A stretch of 64,000 nucleotides of DNA from Vibrio sp. LaRot3 (GTDB taxonomy: Bacteria > Pseudomonadota > Gammaproteobacteria > Enterobacterales > Vibrionaceae): positions 248,001-312,000 of the forward strand of contig NZ_JAPPTI010000003.1 of the NCBI RefSeq assembly GCF_027587025.1. Direction: 5' to 3'. Positions 8,344 to 18,296 of the stretch are shown one piece after another (positions within the stretch are counted from its first letter, which is position 1; each line of letters begins with the position of its first letter). Made by a program: the position numbers and the translations under genes. Below the pieces are notes generated by a model. That model was given only the letters and a program-made list of their open reading frames with translations, made no database searches and was not told the origin of the DNA.

Positions 8344-9678
8344 ATGGGTAGTCAATTCCGAATGGATTCTGTCCCTGGCTCGTTGATTGTGGTTGGTGGT
8401 AGTTATGAACCATGGCTATCAGTATTAGAGCAAGTAGGTTGGCGCTGTACTCAATGCGCAGATTTACGTAAAGCAAATACGCTCTTTGCTGAAACCGGCC
8501 CTTGTATTGGTGTAGTTGATTTAAGTCACGATGAATTTAGTTTAAATGGCATTGCTAATTTGGTTAGTAACCACAAGCAAGTTCGTTGGATTGCTTTTAT
8601 TCGAGAGTCACAGTTAAGCTCAGATACGATCTGTCAGTTCATTGTGAACTTCTGTATCGACTTTTTTACCGCGCCAATTCCAGATGCTCAACTGCTTAGT
8701 ACCATTGGGCACCAACTTGGTATGCTCAAACTCGAGAAAAAAGTCTGGCCTCACTATGGTAACAACAACGATATGGGGCTGATTGGTGAATCAGTGCCAA
8801 TGAAGCGTCTACGTGATCAAATTAAGCGCATTGGTCCAACTGACGTCAGTATCTTAATTTATGGGGAGAGCGGCACTGGTAAGGAGACCGTAGCGCGCGC
8901 TGTCCATAATACCTCAGCTCGCGCGCAGAAAGAGTTTCTTTCGGTGAACTGTCGTGCCATGTCTGAGCGTCGTATCGAAAGCGATTTGTTTGGTATTCAC
9001 CGAGAAGACAGTTCAGAACCTTCGATTTTAGAAAGAGCAGATGGCGGAACGATATTGCTCAACGATATCCTCACACTGCCGAGATCACAGCAGCTGAATC
9101 TATTGCGTTTCCTTCAAGAGGGAACAGTGGAAACAGAAGAGGGTCGTAAAGAAGTGGATGTACGCATCTTGGCTGCGAACTCCGCTGATATTGAAAAAGC
9201 GTTGATCGATGGTGACTTCAATGAAGAGCTGTACCACTACATCAATGTATTGCGAATTAATGTACCAAGCTTGAAAGAGCGCGCTGGTGATATTTCTATT
9301 TTGGCGCGTCATTTCTTAATGGAATACTCCAAAGAATATAACGCACAAGCGCGTAGCTTTACTGAAGAGGCGACTCGCGCGTTAACCCGTTACCATTGGC
9401 CGGGTAATGTTCGTGAGCTAATGAACCAGATTAAACGCGTGGTGTTAATGTCTGACACTGTGATGCTTGATGAGCCGCATTTGGACTTACCAAAGCGCAG
9501 TGATGGTAAACGTAGCCTGAAAAGCATTCGTGAACGTAGTGAACGTGATGCTTTGCTATTGGTGCTTGAATCCCACTCAGGGCAAGTTTCAATGGCAGCG
9601 AAAGAGTTAGGTGTTTCGCGTGCAACCATGTATCGATTGCTCAATAAGCACAATCTTATCTCAGACACGACTGTGTAG
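8344..9678 (+). CDS. vpsR: Biofilm transcription regulator VpsR
   Basis: VpsR activates exopolysaccharide (vps) and other biofilm genes in V. cholerae and responds to cyclic di-GMP. The length (444) and the lysS neighbour match V. cholerae VpsR. Domains are a receiver-like domain (1-125) with Asp59 in the phosphorylation-site position, an AAA+ domain with Walker A GESGTGKE (174-181, Lys180), and a C-terminal Fis-type helix-turn-helix (about 415-436). The GAFTGA sigma-54 contact loop is absent, replaced by GIHREDSS near 217-224. The Walker B end reads LLND rather than LLDE. This fits the known sigma-70-dependent, non-canonical action of VpsR. Which genes it controls here cannot be seen. Confidence 0.92.
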   Translation: MGSQFRMDSVPGSLIVVGGSYEPWLSVLEQVGWRCTQCADLRKANTLFAETGPCIGVVDLSHDEFSLNGIANLVSNHKQVRWIAFIRESQLSSDTICQFIVNFCIDFFTAPIPDAQLLSTIGHQLGMLKLEKKVWPHYGNNNDMGLIGESVPMKRLRDQIKRIGPTDVSILIYGESGTGKETVARAVHNTSARAQKEFLSVNCRAMSERRIESDLFGIHREDSSEPSILERADGGTILLNDILTLPRSQQLNLLRFLQEGTVETEEGRKEVDVRILAANSADIEKALIDGDFNEELYHYINVLRINVPSLKERAGDISILARHFLMEYSKEYNAQARSFTEEATRALTRYHWPGNVRELMNQIKRVVLMSDTVMLDEPHLDLPKRSDGKRSLKSIRERSERDALLLVLESHSGQVSMAAKELGVSRATMYRLLNKHNLISDTTV

Positions 9679-9698
9679 CGCTGGATCATCCATAAAAC

Positions 9699-9728
9699 AA
9701 AAAGCCAGCTCAATGAGCTGGCTTTTTT
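9699..9728. terminator. Bidirectional terminator vpsR / tolC
   Basis: aaaaagccagctca-atgagctggcttttt: a symmetric hairpin with A and T tracts between convergent vpsR and tolC. Confidence 0.9.
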
Positions 9729-9751
9729 CATCTTCGGCTATCAAGCAGAGG

Positions 9752-11083
9752 TTAGCTTGCTGGCTTTAGACCTGAGTTGATATCTAGAATGTCTTGTTCG
9801 CTTAGTGTGCCAACCGCTTGGCGAAGTTGTAGAACACTTAGGATGTAATCGTAACGAGCATTAGATAGGCTCTTATTCGCATCGTATAGGCGGCGTGTTG
9901 AGTCTAGTACGTCAACGATAGTACGAGTACCAACATCGAAACCAGCTTCTGTAGCTTCAAGAGCTGAGCGCGCTGATACCACTGTTTGCTCGTAAGCACG
10001 TAGTGCACCAATAGATGCGCTGATGTTGTTGTTAAACGCACGCACATCTTTTACTACGCTACGGTAAGCAGCTTCAAGATCTTCACTAGCAGCTACGTAG
10101 TTAAATTCAGCTTGCTTAGTTTTTGAAGTGATTTTACCACCTGTGTATAGCGGCACTGCTAGGTTAACACCAACTGTAAAGTTGTTGGTTGTGCCATCCG
10201 AGTCAGCACTGCTTGAGATGTCGCCGTAGCTGTAACCGCCATCTAACGTCAGCGATGGTAGGTGGCCAGAGCTTGCTAGTGAAATATTATCTTTAGCAAT
10301 ATCTTGCTTGATACGAGCACTCAGTAGGCTAAGGTTTTTCTCTTGAGCTTCTTGAATCAGCGTATCGATTGCTGTTTGAGTTTTGCTTGCCGAGAAACGA
10401 GCAGTATCAAGTACATCAAGGTTTGAGTGTTCTTGACCTGTGATTTCACGCAGACCTTCGTAGCTGTTTACTAGGCTGTTTTCTGCCAGTACTTCATCAG
10501 CTAATACTGCATCGTACTGAGCTTGCGCGTCATGTACGTCAGTGATCGCTGATAGACCGACTTCGAAACGTTGCTTAGTTTGCTCAAGTTGGCGGCCTAC
10601 GGCTGCTTTCTCGGCACGAACGAATTCTAGGTTGTCTTGCGCACGTAATACGTCAAAGTAAGCGGTCGAAACGCGTAAAATTAACGCTTGCTGAATAGAT
10701 GCATAGCTTGCATCTGCTTGGCGAGCGCTTTTTTCTGCCGTATCAAGTGAAATCCAGCTTGAACGTTGGTAAAGCTCTTGCGAGAAGGCAATGCCTGCTG
10801 TCAGTGCGTTCTGGTCGTTATCGCGATCTGGCGCATTTGCTGCGTCTAGATTGGTTTCGCCACGAGTTAAGTTGTAACCCGCAGTTAAGCTGATTTGAGG
10901 AAGTAATGGCGCGCGGCTCTCTTCGATAGCTTCAAAAGCTGCGTCTTTATTTGCAGCGGCGCTAAGCAGCGTAGGATCGTTTTCTTTTGCTTGGTTATAA
11001 ATGTCTGCCAGCGTATCTGCCCAAGCAGAAGTGCTGAGACTACCTAATGCTGCACTGATGAATAGTGGAAGCAATTTTTTCAT
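9752..11083 (-). CDS. tolC: Outer-membrane efflux channel TolC
   Basis: Trimeric outer-membrane and periplasmic tunnel used by RND and ABC pumps and type I secretion. I take the start at MKKLLPLF (11083), because it begins a classic signal peptide cleaved near TSAWA. A start 18 bases upstream would add MAGIKP. Mature features are two OEP repeats rich in alpha-helical heptads and beta segments, including LRVSTAYFDVLRAQ in the first half and VGTRTIVDVLDSTR in the second. The length of about 443 residues is typical without a long C-terminal extension. It is divergent from nudF, as in other gammaproteobacteria. Confidence 0.94.
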   Translation of the reverse strand: MKKLLPLFISAALGSLSTSAWADTLADIYNQAKENDPTLLSAAANKDAAFEAIEESRAPLLPQISLTAGYNLTRGETNLDAANAPDRDNDQNALTAGIAFSQELYQRSSWISLDTAEKSARQADASYASIQQALILRVSTAYFDVLRAQDNLEFVRAEKAAVGRQLEQTKQRFEVGLSAITDVHDAQAQYDAVLADEVLAENSLVNSYEGLREITGQEHSNLDVLDTARFSASKTQTAIDTLIQEAQEKNLSLLSARIKQDIAKDNISLASSGHLPSLTLDGGYSYGDISSSADSDGTTNNFTVGVNLAVPLYTGGKITSKTKQAEFNYVAASEDLEAAYRSVVKDVRAFNNNISASIGALRAYEQTVVSARSALEATEAGFDVGTRTIVDVLDSTRRLYDANKSLSNARYDYILSVLQLRQAVGTLSEQDILDINSGLKPAS

Positions 11084-11315
11084 GGGTTTGATTCCTGCCA
11101 AATTAAAATTGAGTTCTATTGTTCAAGAGTTTAACTCATATTGATGCTAATTCACTCTAAACTTTGCATTCTTTTACACTTAATTGTCCATCTGTGCAAT
11201 AAAAACCACTTCGATTTAAAAATAAATATAAATTTTGTATAAAAAGTTGAAGTAGGTCGATAGCGCATTAATAAGTCTACAAGTAAACTATAAGGTTCAC
11301 TGACAGAGGTGCCAA

Positions 11316-11945
11316 ATGCAACAGTCTGAAAAACAACCCACTCAGTTTACACCTGAAGATGTGGAAATAATCTCAAAACAAACGCTGTTCCAAGGTTTTT
11401 TTAAAATGGTGAAGTACCGCTTTAAGCATAAGTTGTTTGAAGGTGGTTGGAGCCAAGAGATTGAACGTGAGATGTTTGAGCGTGGTCATGCAGCGGCAAT
11501 GTTGCCTTATGACCCGGTACGAGACCAAGTTGTACTGATCGAGCAGATCCGAGTGGGCGCATTAGAGCATGCTCACCCTTGGCAGCTTGAGATTGTTGCA
11601 GGCATCATTGACCGAGATGAGCAAGCGGAAGAGGTTGTTCGTCGTGAAGCCGTTGAAGAAGCGGGCATCGATGTATCTCGTCTTGAAAAGGTCACGTCTT
11701 ATTATCCCTCCTCTGGCGGATGCTCAGAGATGCTTGATGTGTATGTGGGCGAAGTCGATGCCAGCACCGCGCACGGCGTACATGGTTTAGACTATGAAGG
11801 TGAAGATATTCGCGTTCATGTCGTGAGCAGAGAGCAGGCCTATCAGTGGGTGGTTGATGGTCGTTTTGAAAACGGCGCATCAATAATTGCTTTGCAATGG
11901 TTGCAACTTAATTATCAGCATTTGAAGACCGAATGGGACAACTAG
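11316..11945 (+). CDS. nudF: ADP-ribose pyrophosphatase
   Basis: Nudix hydrolase that splits ADP-ribose into AMP and ribose-5-phosphate. The Nudix box is visible around residues 95-117 (REAVEEAG core after GIIDRDEQ). The 209-residue length and its position at the head of nudF-yqiB-cpdA-yqiA-parE match the E. coli order beside tolC. The stop overlaps the start of yqiB by 13 bases, so translational coupling is likely. Confidence 0.93.
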   Translation: MQQSEKQPTQFTPEDVEIISKQTLFQGFFKMVKYRFKHKLFEGGWSQEIEREMFERGHAAAMLPYDPVRDQVVLIEQIRVGALEHAHPWQLEIVAGIIDRDEQAEEVVRREAVEEAGIDVSRLEKVTSYYPSSGGCSEMLDVYVGEVDASTAHGVHGLDYEGEDIRVHVVSREQAYQWVVDGRFENGASIIALQWLQLNYQHLKTEWDN

Positions 11946-12373
11946 CACCAAACAAACCGTATCATGTTGATTTAACAGAATTGATGCGTGTATATGAAAC
12001 GAATTATGCCAAGCTCAATGCCTTGATACCGCAAAGAGCAGAGGTAGGAGATGTTCGTTGCTATCAAGCTGCTAGTATGTCGTACCAAATACAGGTGGGA
12101 GAAGTCACAAAGTACACAACTTTGGTTGATATTTGTCAAAGTGATGACGTTCCTGTGTTTCCATTGCCAAAAATGTCTGTCAGGCTCTACCACGATGCTC
12201 GTGTGGCAGAAGTATGCAGTAGTGAATACGTTAATCGAGTTCAAGCTCGATATGACTACCCGAATGACAAAATGGTTCAAAAGGATGAAAAAGCACAATT
12301 GAACCGTTTTTTAGGTGATTGGTTATCGTTTTGTCTCAGACATGGTATTAGCCGAACACCCTTAAATATCTAG
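11933..12373 (+). CDS. yqiB: DUF1249 family protein YqiB
   Basis: Conserved gammaproteobacterial protein of unknown function, 146 residues, with no signal peptide or membrane span. It has short conserved blocks such as PKMSVRLYHDARVAEV and, near the C-terminus, LNRFLGDWLSFCLRHG. It always sits between nudF and cpdA and overlaps nudF here, which suggests co-expression but not a function. Confidence 0.85.
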   Translation: MGQLAPNKPYHVDLTELMRVYETNYAKLNALIPQRAEVGDVRCYQAASMSYQIQVGEVTKYTTLVDICQSDDVPVFPLPKMSVRLYHDARVAEVCSSEYVNRVQARYDYPNDKMVQKDEKAQLNRFLGDWLSFCLRHGISRTPLNI

Positions 12374-12382
12374 GTTTTTATT

Positions 12383-13204
12383 TTGAAAGTGACGTCAAGT
12401 TCAGCAGTGAAAGACAGCATCAAATTACTCCAAATTACCGATACTCATTTGTTTGAAAATGAGGATGGATGTTTGTTGAGCGTCAACACGAATGGTAGTT
12501 TTGAAGCGGTCGTCGAAGCGATTCAAAATACTGATTTTGAATTCGATGCAATTCTTGCCACTGGTGATATTTCTCAAGACCATACTGATAAATCGTACCA
12601 ACGCTTTGAGCAAGGGATTGTGCCTTTACAGAAGCCTTGTTACTGGTTGCCGGGCAACCATGACTACAAGCCAAGCATGGACTCTGTTTTACCATCTCCG
12701 CAAATCATTCAAACCCAGCACGTTATGCTTGGTGAGCATTGGCAAATGATTTTGCTCGATTCTCAAGTTGTTGGTGTGCCTCACGGTCGCTTAAGCGATC
12801 AGCAGCTTGAATTACTAGATCGAAAGTTAGCAGAGCACCCTGACAAACACACCCTTGTGTTGCTTCACCATCATCCCATTCTTGTGGGCAGTGCTTGGCT
12901 CGATCAGCATACGCTTAAAGATGCTGAACATTTTTGGCAAGTTATTGAAAAACACAATAACGTTAAGGCGGTGTTGTGTGGCCACGTGCACCAAGATATG
13001 CAGGTAGAAAAAAGCGGCGCGATTGCAATGGCAACGCCATCGACTTGTGTCCAATTTAAGCCGAACAGCGATGACTTTGCACTGGATGAAACGTCCCCTG
13101 GTTGGCGTGAGCTTGAGCTTCATGCTGACGGTCGTTTTGATACACGTGTTAAACGTTTAGCGAAAGGCTCGTTCTTACCGAATTTTGACTCTACAGGTTA
13201 CTAA
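12383..13204 (+). CDS. cpdA: 3',5'-cyclic-AMP phosphodiesterase CpdA
   Basis: Class III metallophosphoesterase that hydrolyses cAMP and so damps CRP signalling. The metal-binding motifs appear in order: DTH (near 20), GD in ATGDISQDH, GNHD, HHHP and GHVH. The start is a TTG at 12383, ten bases after the yqiB stop. No in-frame ATG precedes it, and the agg of the yqiB stop region can serve as ribosome site. The length (273) is normal. It is probably translated from the nudF operon mRNA. Confidence 0.92.
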   Translation: MKVTSSSAVKDSIKLLQITDTHLFENEDGCLLSVNTNGSFEAVVEAIQNTDFEFDAILATGDISQDHTDKSYQRFEQGIVPLQKPCYWLPGNHDYKPSMDSVLPSPQIIQTQHVMLGEHWQMILLDSQVVGVPHGRLSDQQLELLDRKLAEHPDKHTLVLLHHHPILVGSAWLDQHTLKDAEHFWQVIEKHNNVKAVLCGHVHQDMQVEKSGAIAMATPSTCVQFKPNSDDFALDETSPGWRELELHADGRFDTRVKRLAKGSFLPNFDSTGY

Positions 13205-13206
13205 GC

Positions 13207-13788
13207 ATGAAACCGTCACTACTCCTTTATATCCATGGCTTCAATAGTTCTCCGCTTTCTCACAAAGCGAATGTGATGAAGAGTTATTGTGAGCAGCATC
13301 GTCCGGATATCAAAGTCGTAGTGCCTCAATTGCCTTGTTTTCCTAAACAAGCGGCGGAGCACTTGTTAGCTTTGGTTGGGCAATACCAAGCAGACTATCA
13401 GATTGGCTTAGTGGGCAGTTCGCTCGGCGGATATATGTCGACGTGGCTGAATAATCAGTTTGGCTTTAAAGCGGTTTTGGTAAACCCTGCGGTGAAGCCA
13501 TATGAGTTACTTATTGATTATCTCGGCGAGCAAGAAAACCCATATACTCATGAACGTTACTTGCTTGAACCGCACCATATTGATGAGCTTAAACAATTGG
13601 ATGTGAATGTATTGAAGCAGCCTGAAGATTTTTGGTTGTTGCAGCAGACTGAAGATGAAGTACTCGATTATCGCCAAGCGGTAGCGAAGTATGCTGACTC
13701 TAAACAAACGGTTGAGCAGGGTGGTGACCATAGTTTTATCGACTTTGAGCGATACCCTGAGCAGATTATCCAGTTCTTAGCACTGTAA
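13207..13788 (+). CDS. yqiA: Alpha/beta-hydrolase esterase YqiA
   Basis: Small esterase of the UPF0227/YqiA family, 193 residues. The oxyanion-hole segment YIHGFNSSP is near the N-terminus and the nucleophile elbow GSSLGG near residue 78. The catalytic His is probably in the GGDHSF segment near residue 181. It starts two bases after cpdA, so it is coupled. The physiological substrate is unknown; E. coli YqiA cleaves short-chain palmitoyl-CoA-like esters in vitro. Confidence 0.88.
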   Translation: MKPSLLLYIHGFNSSPLSHKANVMKSYCEQHRPDIKVVVPQLPCFPKQAAEHLLALVGQYQADYQIGLVGSSLGGYMSTWLNNQFGFKAVLVNPAVKPYELLIDYLGEQENPYTHERYLLEPHHIDELKQLDVNVLKQPEDFWLLQQTEDEVLDYRQAVAKYADSKQTVEQGGDHSFIDFERYPEQIIQFLAL

Positions 13789-14062
13789 CCCATGAAATAA
13801 GCGTTTCTCGTTTTCTTCACTCATAGCCATAATTTTCTCGACTTACCCATATCTCTGAGGGAAGAGTCATAAATTTGCGAGTTACTCACCTAACTCGCTT
13901 GACATGAACAGGTCTCTTCCAGACTATGTTCTCCCTAGACTATTGCAGTTGTAAAACGCTGATAGATTCAGCGTTTGAGTCAATATTTAGCCGAATAGAC
14001 ACAATACTTACTCAGTTGCCTGCAAAGTGACCAATTAAATCTCTACGACGATATTCCGTATT

Positions 14063-15943
14063 ATGACTGAACAATATAATGCTGGGGCCATTGAGGTTCT
14101 TAATGGCTTGGAGCCAGTACGTCGCCGACCAGGGATGTATACGGATACAGCGCGCCCGAACCACTTGGGCCAAGAAGTTATCGATAACAGTGTCGATGAA
14201 GCGCTAGCCGGACATGCCTCAAAGGTACAAGTTATTCTTCATGCTGACCAATCATTAGAAGTAATTGATGATGGTCGAGGCATGCCCGTGGATATTCACC
14301 CTGAAGAGAAAGTCTCAGGGGTGGAGTTGATTCTATGTAAGCTTCACGCTGGTGGTAAGTTCTCGAACAAGAACTACCAGTTCTCAGGTGGTTTGCACGG
14401 GGTAGGTATCTCGGTTGTGAATGCGCTGTCTAAGCGTGTTGAAGTGACAGTACGTCGTGATGGTCAAGTGTATGAAATTGCATTTGAGCATGGCGATAAA
14501 GTTTCTGACCTGACCGTGACAGGTACTTGTGGCCGTCGCAACAAAGGTACTAGCGTACACTTCTGGCCAGAAGCGAAATACTTTGATTCGGCTAACTTCT
14601 CTGTAACTCGTTTGGTGAATAACCTACGAGCAAAAGCCGTTCTTTGTCCAGGCTTGGAAATTACCTTTAGCGATAAAGTAAATGGTAATGAGCACAAGTG
14701 GCTGTACGAAGATGGCCTAAATGATTACTTAGCGGAAGGCGTAAAAGGCTTCCCTGTTTTGCCCGAAGCTCCATTCGCTGGTGAGTTTTCTGCGGAAACT
14801 GAAGCGGCCAATTGGGCGGTAATCTGGCAGCCAGAAGGCGGTGAGATGATCACCGAAAGTTACGTTAACTTGATCCCTACGGCTCAAGGCGGTACGCATG
14901 TTAACGGTTTACGCCAAGGTCTATTAGATGCAATGCGTGAGTTCTGTGAATTCCGCAACCTACTGCCTCGTGGTGTGAAGCTAACTGGCGATGATGTCTT
15001 TGACCGTTGTTCTTACGTGTTATCGGTGAAGATGCAAGATCCGCAGTTCGCGGGTCAAACTAAAGAGCGCCTATCTTCTCGTCAAACCGCTGCATTTGTT
15101 GCTGGTGTTGTAAAAGACGTGTTCAGCTTATGGTTAAACGAACGTCCTCAATTAGCTGAACAGCTAGCTGAAGTGTGTATTGCCAATGCTCACCGCCGAA
15201 TGCGTGCGAGCAAAAAGGTGGTGCGTAAGAAGGTTGCTTCAGGCCCTGCACTACCGGGTAAGCTGACGGATTGTTCAGTACAAGACTTAAACCGCACTGA
15301 AATTTTCTTTGTCGAGGGTGACTCGGCGGGCGGTTCTGCAAAACAAGCACGTGATCGTGAGTTCCAAGCTGTGATGCCACTGCGTGGTAAAATTTTGAAT
15401 ACTTGGGAAGTCTCAGCTGACCAAGTGCTTGCATCTCAAGAAGTTCATGACATCTCTGTTGCTTTGGGTATCGACCCGGACAACGATAATCTTGAAGGCT
15501 TACGTTACGGTAAGATCTGTATCCTAGCCGATGCGGACTCGGATGGTCTTCATATTGCTACTCTACTTTGTGCGCTGTTTACTCGTCACTTCCGTGCTCT
15601 TGTGGAAGCGGGTCATATCTATGTGGCAATGCCGCCTTTGTATCGTATCGACTGTGGCAAAGAAGTGTTCTATGCCCTTGATGATGACGAGAAAGATGGC
15701 ATCTTAGAGCGTCTATCGAAGAAGAAAGCCAAGATCAACGTACAGCGATTCAAAGGTTTGGGTGAAATGAACCCACTTCAGCTGCGCGAGACCACCATGG
15801 ATCCAAACACACGCCGTTTGGTACAGCTAACTATTGATGATAGCGAAGCAACCATGGAAATGATGGATATGCTGCTTGGTAAGAAACGAGCAGACGATCG
15901 TCGCTCTTGGTTACAAAGCAACGGCGATATGGCAGAGGTTTAA
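14063..15943 (+). CDS. parE: DNA topoisomerase IV subunit B
   Basis: ATPase subunit of topoisomerase IV, which decatenates daughter chromosomes. The GHKL ATPase signatures are at the N-terminus (VIDNSVDEAL, DDGRGMPV, and the GGLHGVG glycine loop). The Toprim domain contains EGDSAGGSA and DADSDGLH. Length is 626 residues. A 274-base gap separates it from yqiA and presumably contains its promoter. parC follows after three bases. Confidence 0.96.
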   Translation: MTEQYNAGAIEVLNGLEPVRRRPGMYTDTARPNHLGQEVIDNSVDEALAGHASKVQVILHADQSLEVIDDGRGMPVDIHPEEKVSGVELILCKLHAGGKFSNKNYQFSGGLHGVGISVVNALSKRVEVTVRRDGQVYEIAFEHGDKVSDLTVTGTCGRRNKGTSVHFWPEAKYFDSANFSVTRLVNNLRAKAVLCPGLEITFSDKVNGNEHKWLYEDGLNDYLAEGVKGFPVLPEAPFAGEFSAETEAANWAVIWQPEGGEMITESYVNLIPTAQGGTHVNGLRQGLLDAMREFCEFRNLLPRGVKLTGDDVFDRCSYVLSVKMQDPQFAGQTKERLSSRQTAAFVAGVVKDVFSLWLNERPQLAEQLAEVCIANAHRRMRASKKVVRKKVASGPALPGKLTDCSVQDLNRTEIFFVEGDSAGGSAKQARDREFQAVMPLRGKILNTWEVSADQVLASQEVHDISVALGIDPDNDNLEGLRYGKICILADADSDGLHIATLLCALFTRHFRALVEAGHIYVAMPPLYRIDCGKEVFYALDDDEKDGILERLSKKKAKINVQRFKGLGEMNPLQLRETTMDPNTRRLVQLTIDDSEATMEMMDMLLGKKRADDRRSWLQSNGDMAEV

Positions 15944-15946
15944 CGA

Positions 15947-18226
15947 ATGTCGACAGAAATTACTTATGATGGCGTTGAACAGTTGCCAATGCGCAAGTTC
16001 ACTGAAGACGCTTATCTAAATTACTCAATGTACGTGATCATGGACCGTGCGTTGCCATACATTGGTGACGGCCTAAAACCGGTTCAACGTCGTATTATTT
16101 ACGCAATGTCTGAGCTGGGTTTATCAGCGGCTGCAAAATACAAAAAATCTGCGCGTACCGTTGGTGACGTGTTGGGTAAATACCACCCGCACGGGGACTC
16201 AGCGTGTTATGAAGCCATGGTGCTTATGGCTCAGCCATTCTCTTACCGTTACCCACTGGTTGATGGTCAAGGTAACTGGGGTGCGCCGGATGATCCAAAA
16301 TCCTTCGCGGCAATGCGTTATACCGAAGCGAAACTGTCTAAGTTTGCTGAGGTATTGCTTGGTGAATTAGGCCAAGGCACCGTTGAGTGGCAGCCGAACT
16401 TTGATGGCACGATGAAAGAGCCTCAAATGTTGCCTGCGCGTTTGCCTCATATTCTACTGAATGGTGTTACGGGTATCGCTGTTGGTATGGCAACGGATAT
16501 TCCACCTCACAACGTACGTGAAGTGGCGGAAGCGGCGATTCACCTGATTGATAATCCGAAATCTGAACTGTCAGATGTAATGAACTTTGTTCAAGGCCCT
16601 GACTATCCAACAGAAGCGGAAATTATCTCGCCAAAAGCGGATCTGGAAAAAATCTATCGCACTGGTCGTGGCAGCATTAAGATGCGTGCGGTTTGGCACA
16701 AAGAAGGCTCGGATATTGTTATCACGTCTTTGCCACACCAAGTATCGGGTGCGAAGCTGCTTGAGCAAATTGCTAATCAAATGCGCGCGAAAAAGCTGCC
16801 GATGGTTGATGATTTGCGTGATGAATCCGATCACGAGAACCCAACACGCATCGTAGTTGTGCCTCGTTCAAACCGTGTAGACAGCGAACAGTTGATGAAC
16901 CACCTGTTTGCCTCAACGGATTTAGAGCGTAACTACCGTGTTAACTTGAACATGATTGGCCTTGATAACCGTCCACAGGTGAAAGGTTTAGTTCAAATTT
17001 TGTCTGAGTGGATTGAGTTCCGTCGTACTACTGTACGTCGTCGTCTCCAACACCGCCTAGATAAAGTGTTGGCACGTTTACACATCTTAGAAGGTTTGTT
17101 GGTTGCGTACCTAAACCTTGATGAAGTGATTGAAATCATCCGGACGGAAGACGACCCGAAAGCCGTGCTAATGGCACGTTTCGGCATTACTGATATTCAA
17201 GCGGATGCGATTTTAGATACGAAACTTCGTCACCTAGCGAAGCTAGAAGAAATGAAGATTCGTGGTGAACAAGATGAGCTAGAAAAAGAGCGTGAGAAGC
17301 TAGAACAGCTACTTGGTTCTGAGCGTCGTCTAAACACGCTACTGAAGAAAGAAATCAAAGCCGATGCAGAGAAGTACGGTGATGACCGTCGTTCGCCACT
17401 GGTTGAGCGTGCTGAAGCGAAAGCGTTAACAGAGCGCGACCTAGTACCAAGTGAACCAATCACTGTAGTGCTTTCTGATAAAGGTTGGATTCGTCATGCT
17501 AAAGGCCATGACGTAGACGCTGAAAACCTCAACTACAAGTCAGGTGATAAATACCTTGCTTCAGCTCGAGGTAAGAGTAATCAGCAAGCTGTGTTCCTTG
17601 GCAGCGATGGTCGCAGCTACTCACTTGAGTCGCACTCACTACCTTCTGCACGTAGCCAAGGTGAGCCAATTACAGGTCGCTTAAACATCAATGCGGGTAC
17701 GTCGATTCGCCAAGTGATCATGGGTGAAGAAGATCAGCTATGGCTGATAGGCTCAGATGCGGGCTATGGTTTCGTATGTAAAGGCAGTGATTTGCTGTCT
17801 AAGAACAAGAGTGGTAAAGCGTTAGTCAGCTTGCCGCAAAATTCTGAAGTGATGGAACCGCATACCATTGGTGATTTAGATAGCGATGAAATCTTAGCGA
17901 TTACTAACCAAGGCCGTATGCTGTTGTTCCCAATCAAGGAGCTGCCGCAGTTAGGTAAAGGTAAGGGTAACAAGATCATCAATATTCCTGCTGCGAAAGC
18001 GAAGGAGCGTGAAGAGATTGTTTCGCACCTTATCTCTATTCCTCAAGGGTGTTCAGTTACTCTGTACGCAGGTAAGCGTAAGCTTGGACTGAAGGCTAGC
18101 GATTTAGAAAACTTCCGTGGTGAGCGTGGTCGCCGTGGTGGCTTGCTGCCGAGAGGTCTGCAACGCGTCACTCGTATTGAAGTGGAAGCTGAACAAGGCG
18201 CGAGTGAATCAAGCGAAGACGAATAA
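15947..18226 (+). CDS. parC: DNA topoisomerase IV subunit A
   Basis: Breakage-reunion subunit of topoisomerase IV. The catalytic tyrosine is Tyr125 in [11 protein letters not shown]. The quinolone-resistance region reads [10 protein letters not shown] with Ser85 and Glu89 (Ser80 and Glu84 of E. coli), the susceptible wild-type residues. A coiled-coil gate segment lies around 420-470, and a C-terminal beta-pinwheel follows. At 759 residues it is of normal length. It ends in a bidirectional terminator shared with degS. Confidence 0.96.
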   Translation: MSTEITYDGVEQLPMRKFTEDAYLNYSMYVIMDRALPYIGDGLKPVQRRIIYAMSELGLSAAAKYKKSARTVGDVLGKYHPHGDSACYEAMVLMAQPFSYRYPLVDGQGNWGAPDDPKSFAAMRYTEAKLSKFAEVLLGELGQGTVEWQPNFDGTMKEPQMLPARLPHILLNGVTGIAVGMATDIPPHNVREVAEAAIHLIDNPKSELSDVMNFVQGPDYPTEAEIISPKADLEKIYRTGRGSIKMRAVWHKEGSDIVITSLPHQVSGAKLLEQIANQMRAKKLPMVDDLRDESDHENPTRIVVVPRSNRVDSEQLMNHLFASTDLERNYRVNLNMIGLDNRPQVKGLVQILSEWIEFRRTTVRRRLQHRLDKVLARLHILEGLLVAYLNLDEVIEIIRTEDDPKAVLMARFGITDIQADAILDTKLRHLAKLEEMKIRGEQDELEKEREKLEQLLGSERRLNTLLKKEIKADAEKYGDDRRSPLVERAEAKALTERDLVPSEPITVVLSDKGWIRHAKGHDVDAENLNYKSGDKYLASARGKSNQQAVFLGSDGRSYSLESHSLPSARSQGEPITGRLNINAGTSIRQVIMGEEDQLWLIGSDAGYGFVCKGSDLLSKNKSGKALVSLPQNSEVMEPHTIGDLDSDEILAITNQGRMLLFPIKELPQLGKGKGNKIINIPAAKAKEREEIVSHLISIPQGCSVTLYAGKRKLGLKASDLENFRGERGRRGGLLPRGLQRVTRIEVEAEQGASESSEDE

Positions 18227-18243
18227 TCTAGTAAGATAAAATA

Positions 18244-18275
18244 AAAATCCCAGCTTATAGAGCTGGGATTTTTTT
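18244..18275. terminator. Bidirectional terminator parC / degS
   Basis: aaaaatcccagct-tatag-agctgggattttt between the convergent genes. Confidence 0.9.
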
Positions 18276-18296
18276 ATGCTTATGTTTGCTTGACCG

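Noticed and set aside
14464..14697. Antisense open frames inside parE and other core genes
   Set aside because: Frames of 60-120 codons on the opposite strand are shadows of strongly codon-biased genes and have no ribosome sites or recognisable products.
15947..18226. Quinolone-resistance mutation in parC
   Set aside because: Positions 85 and 89 are Ser and Glu, the usual susceptible residues.
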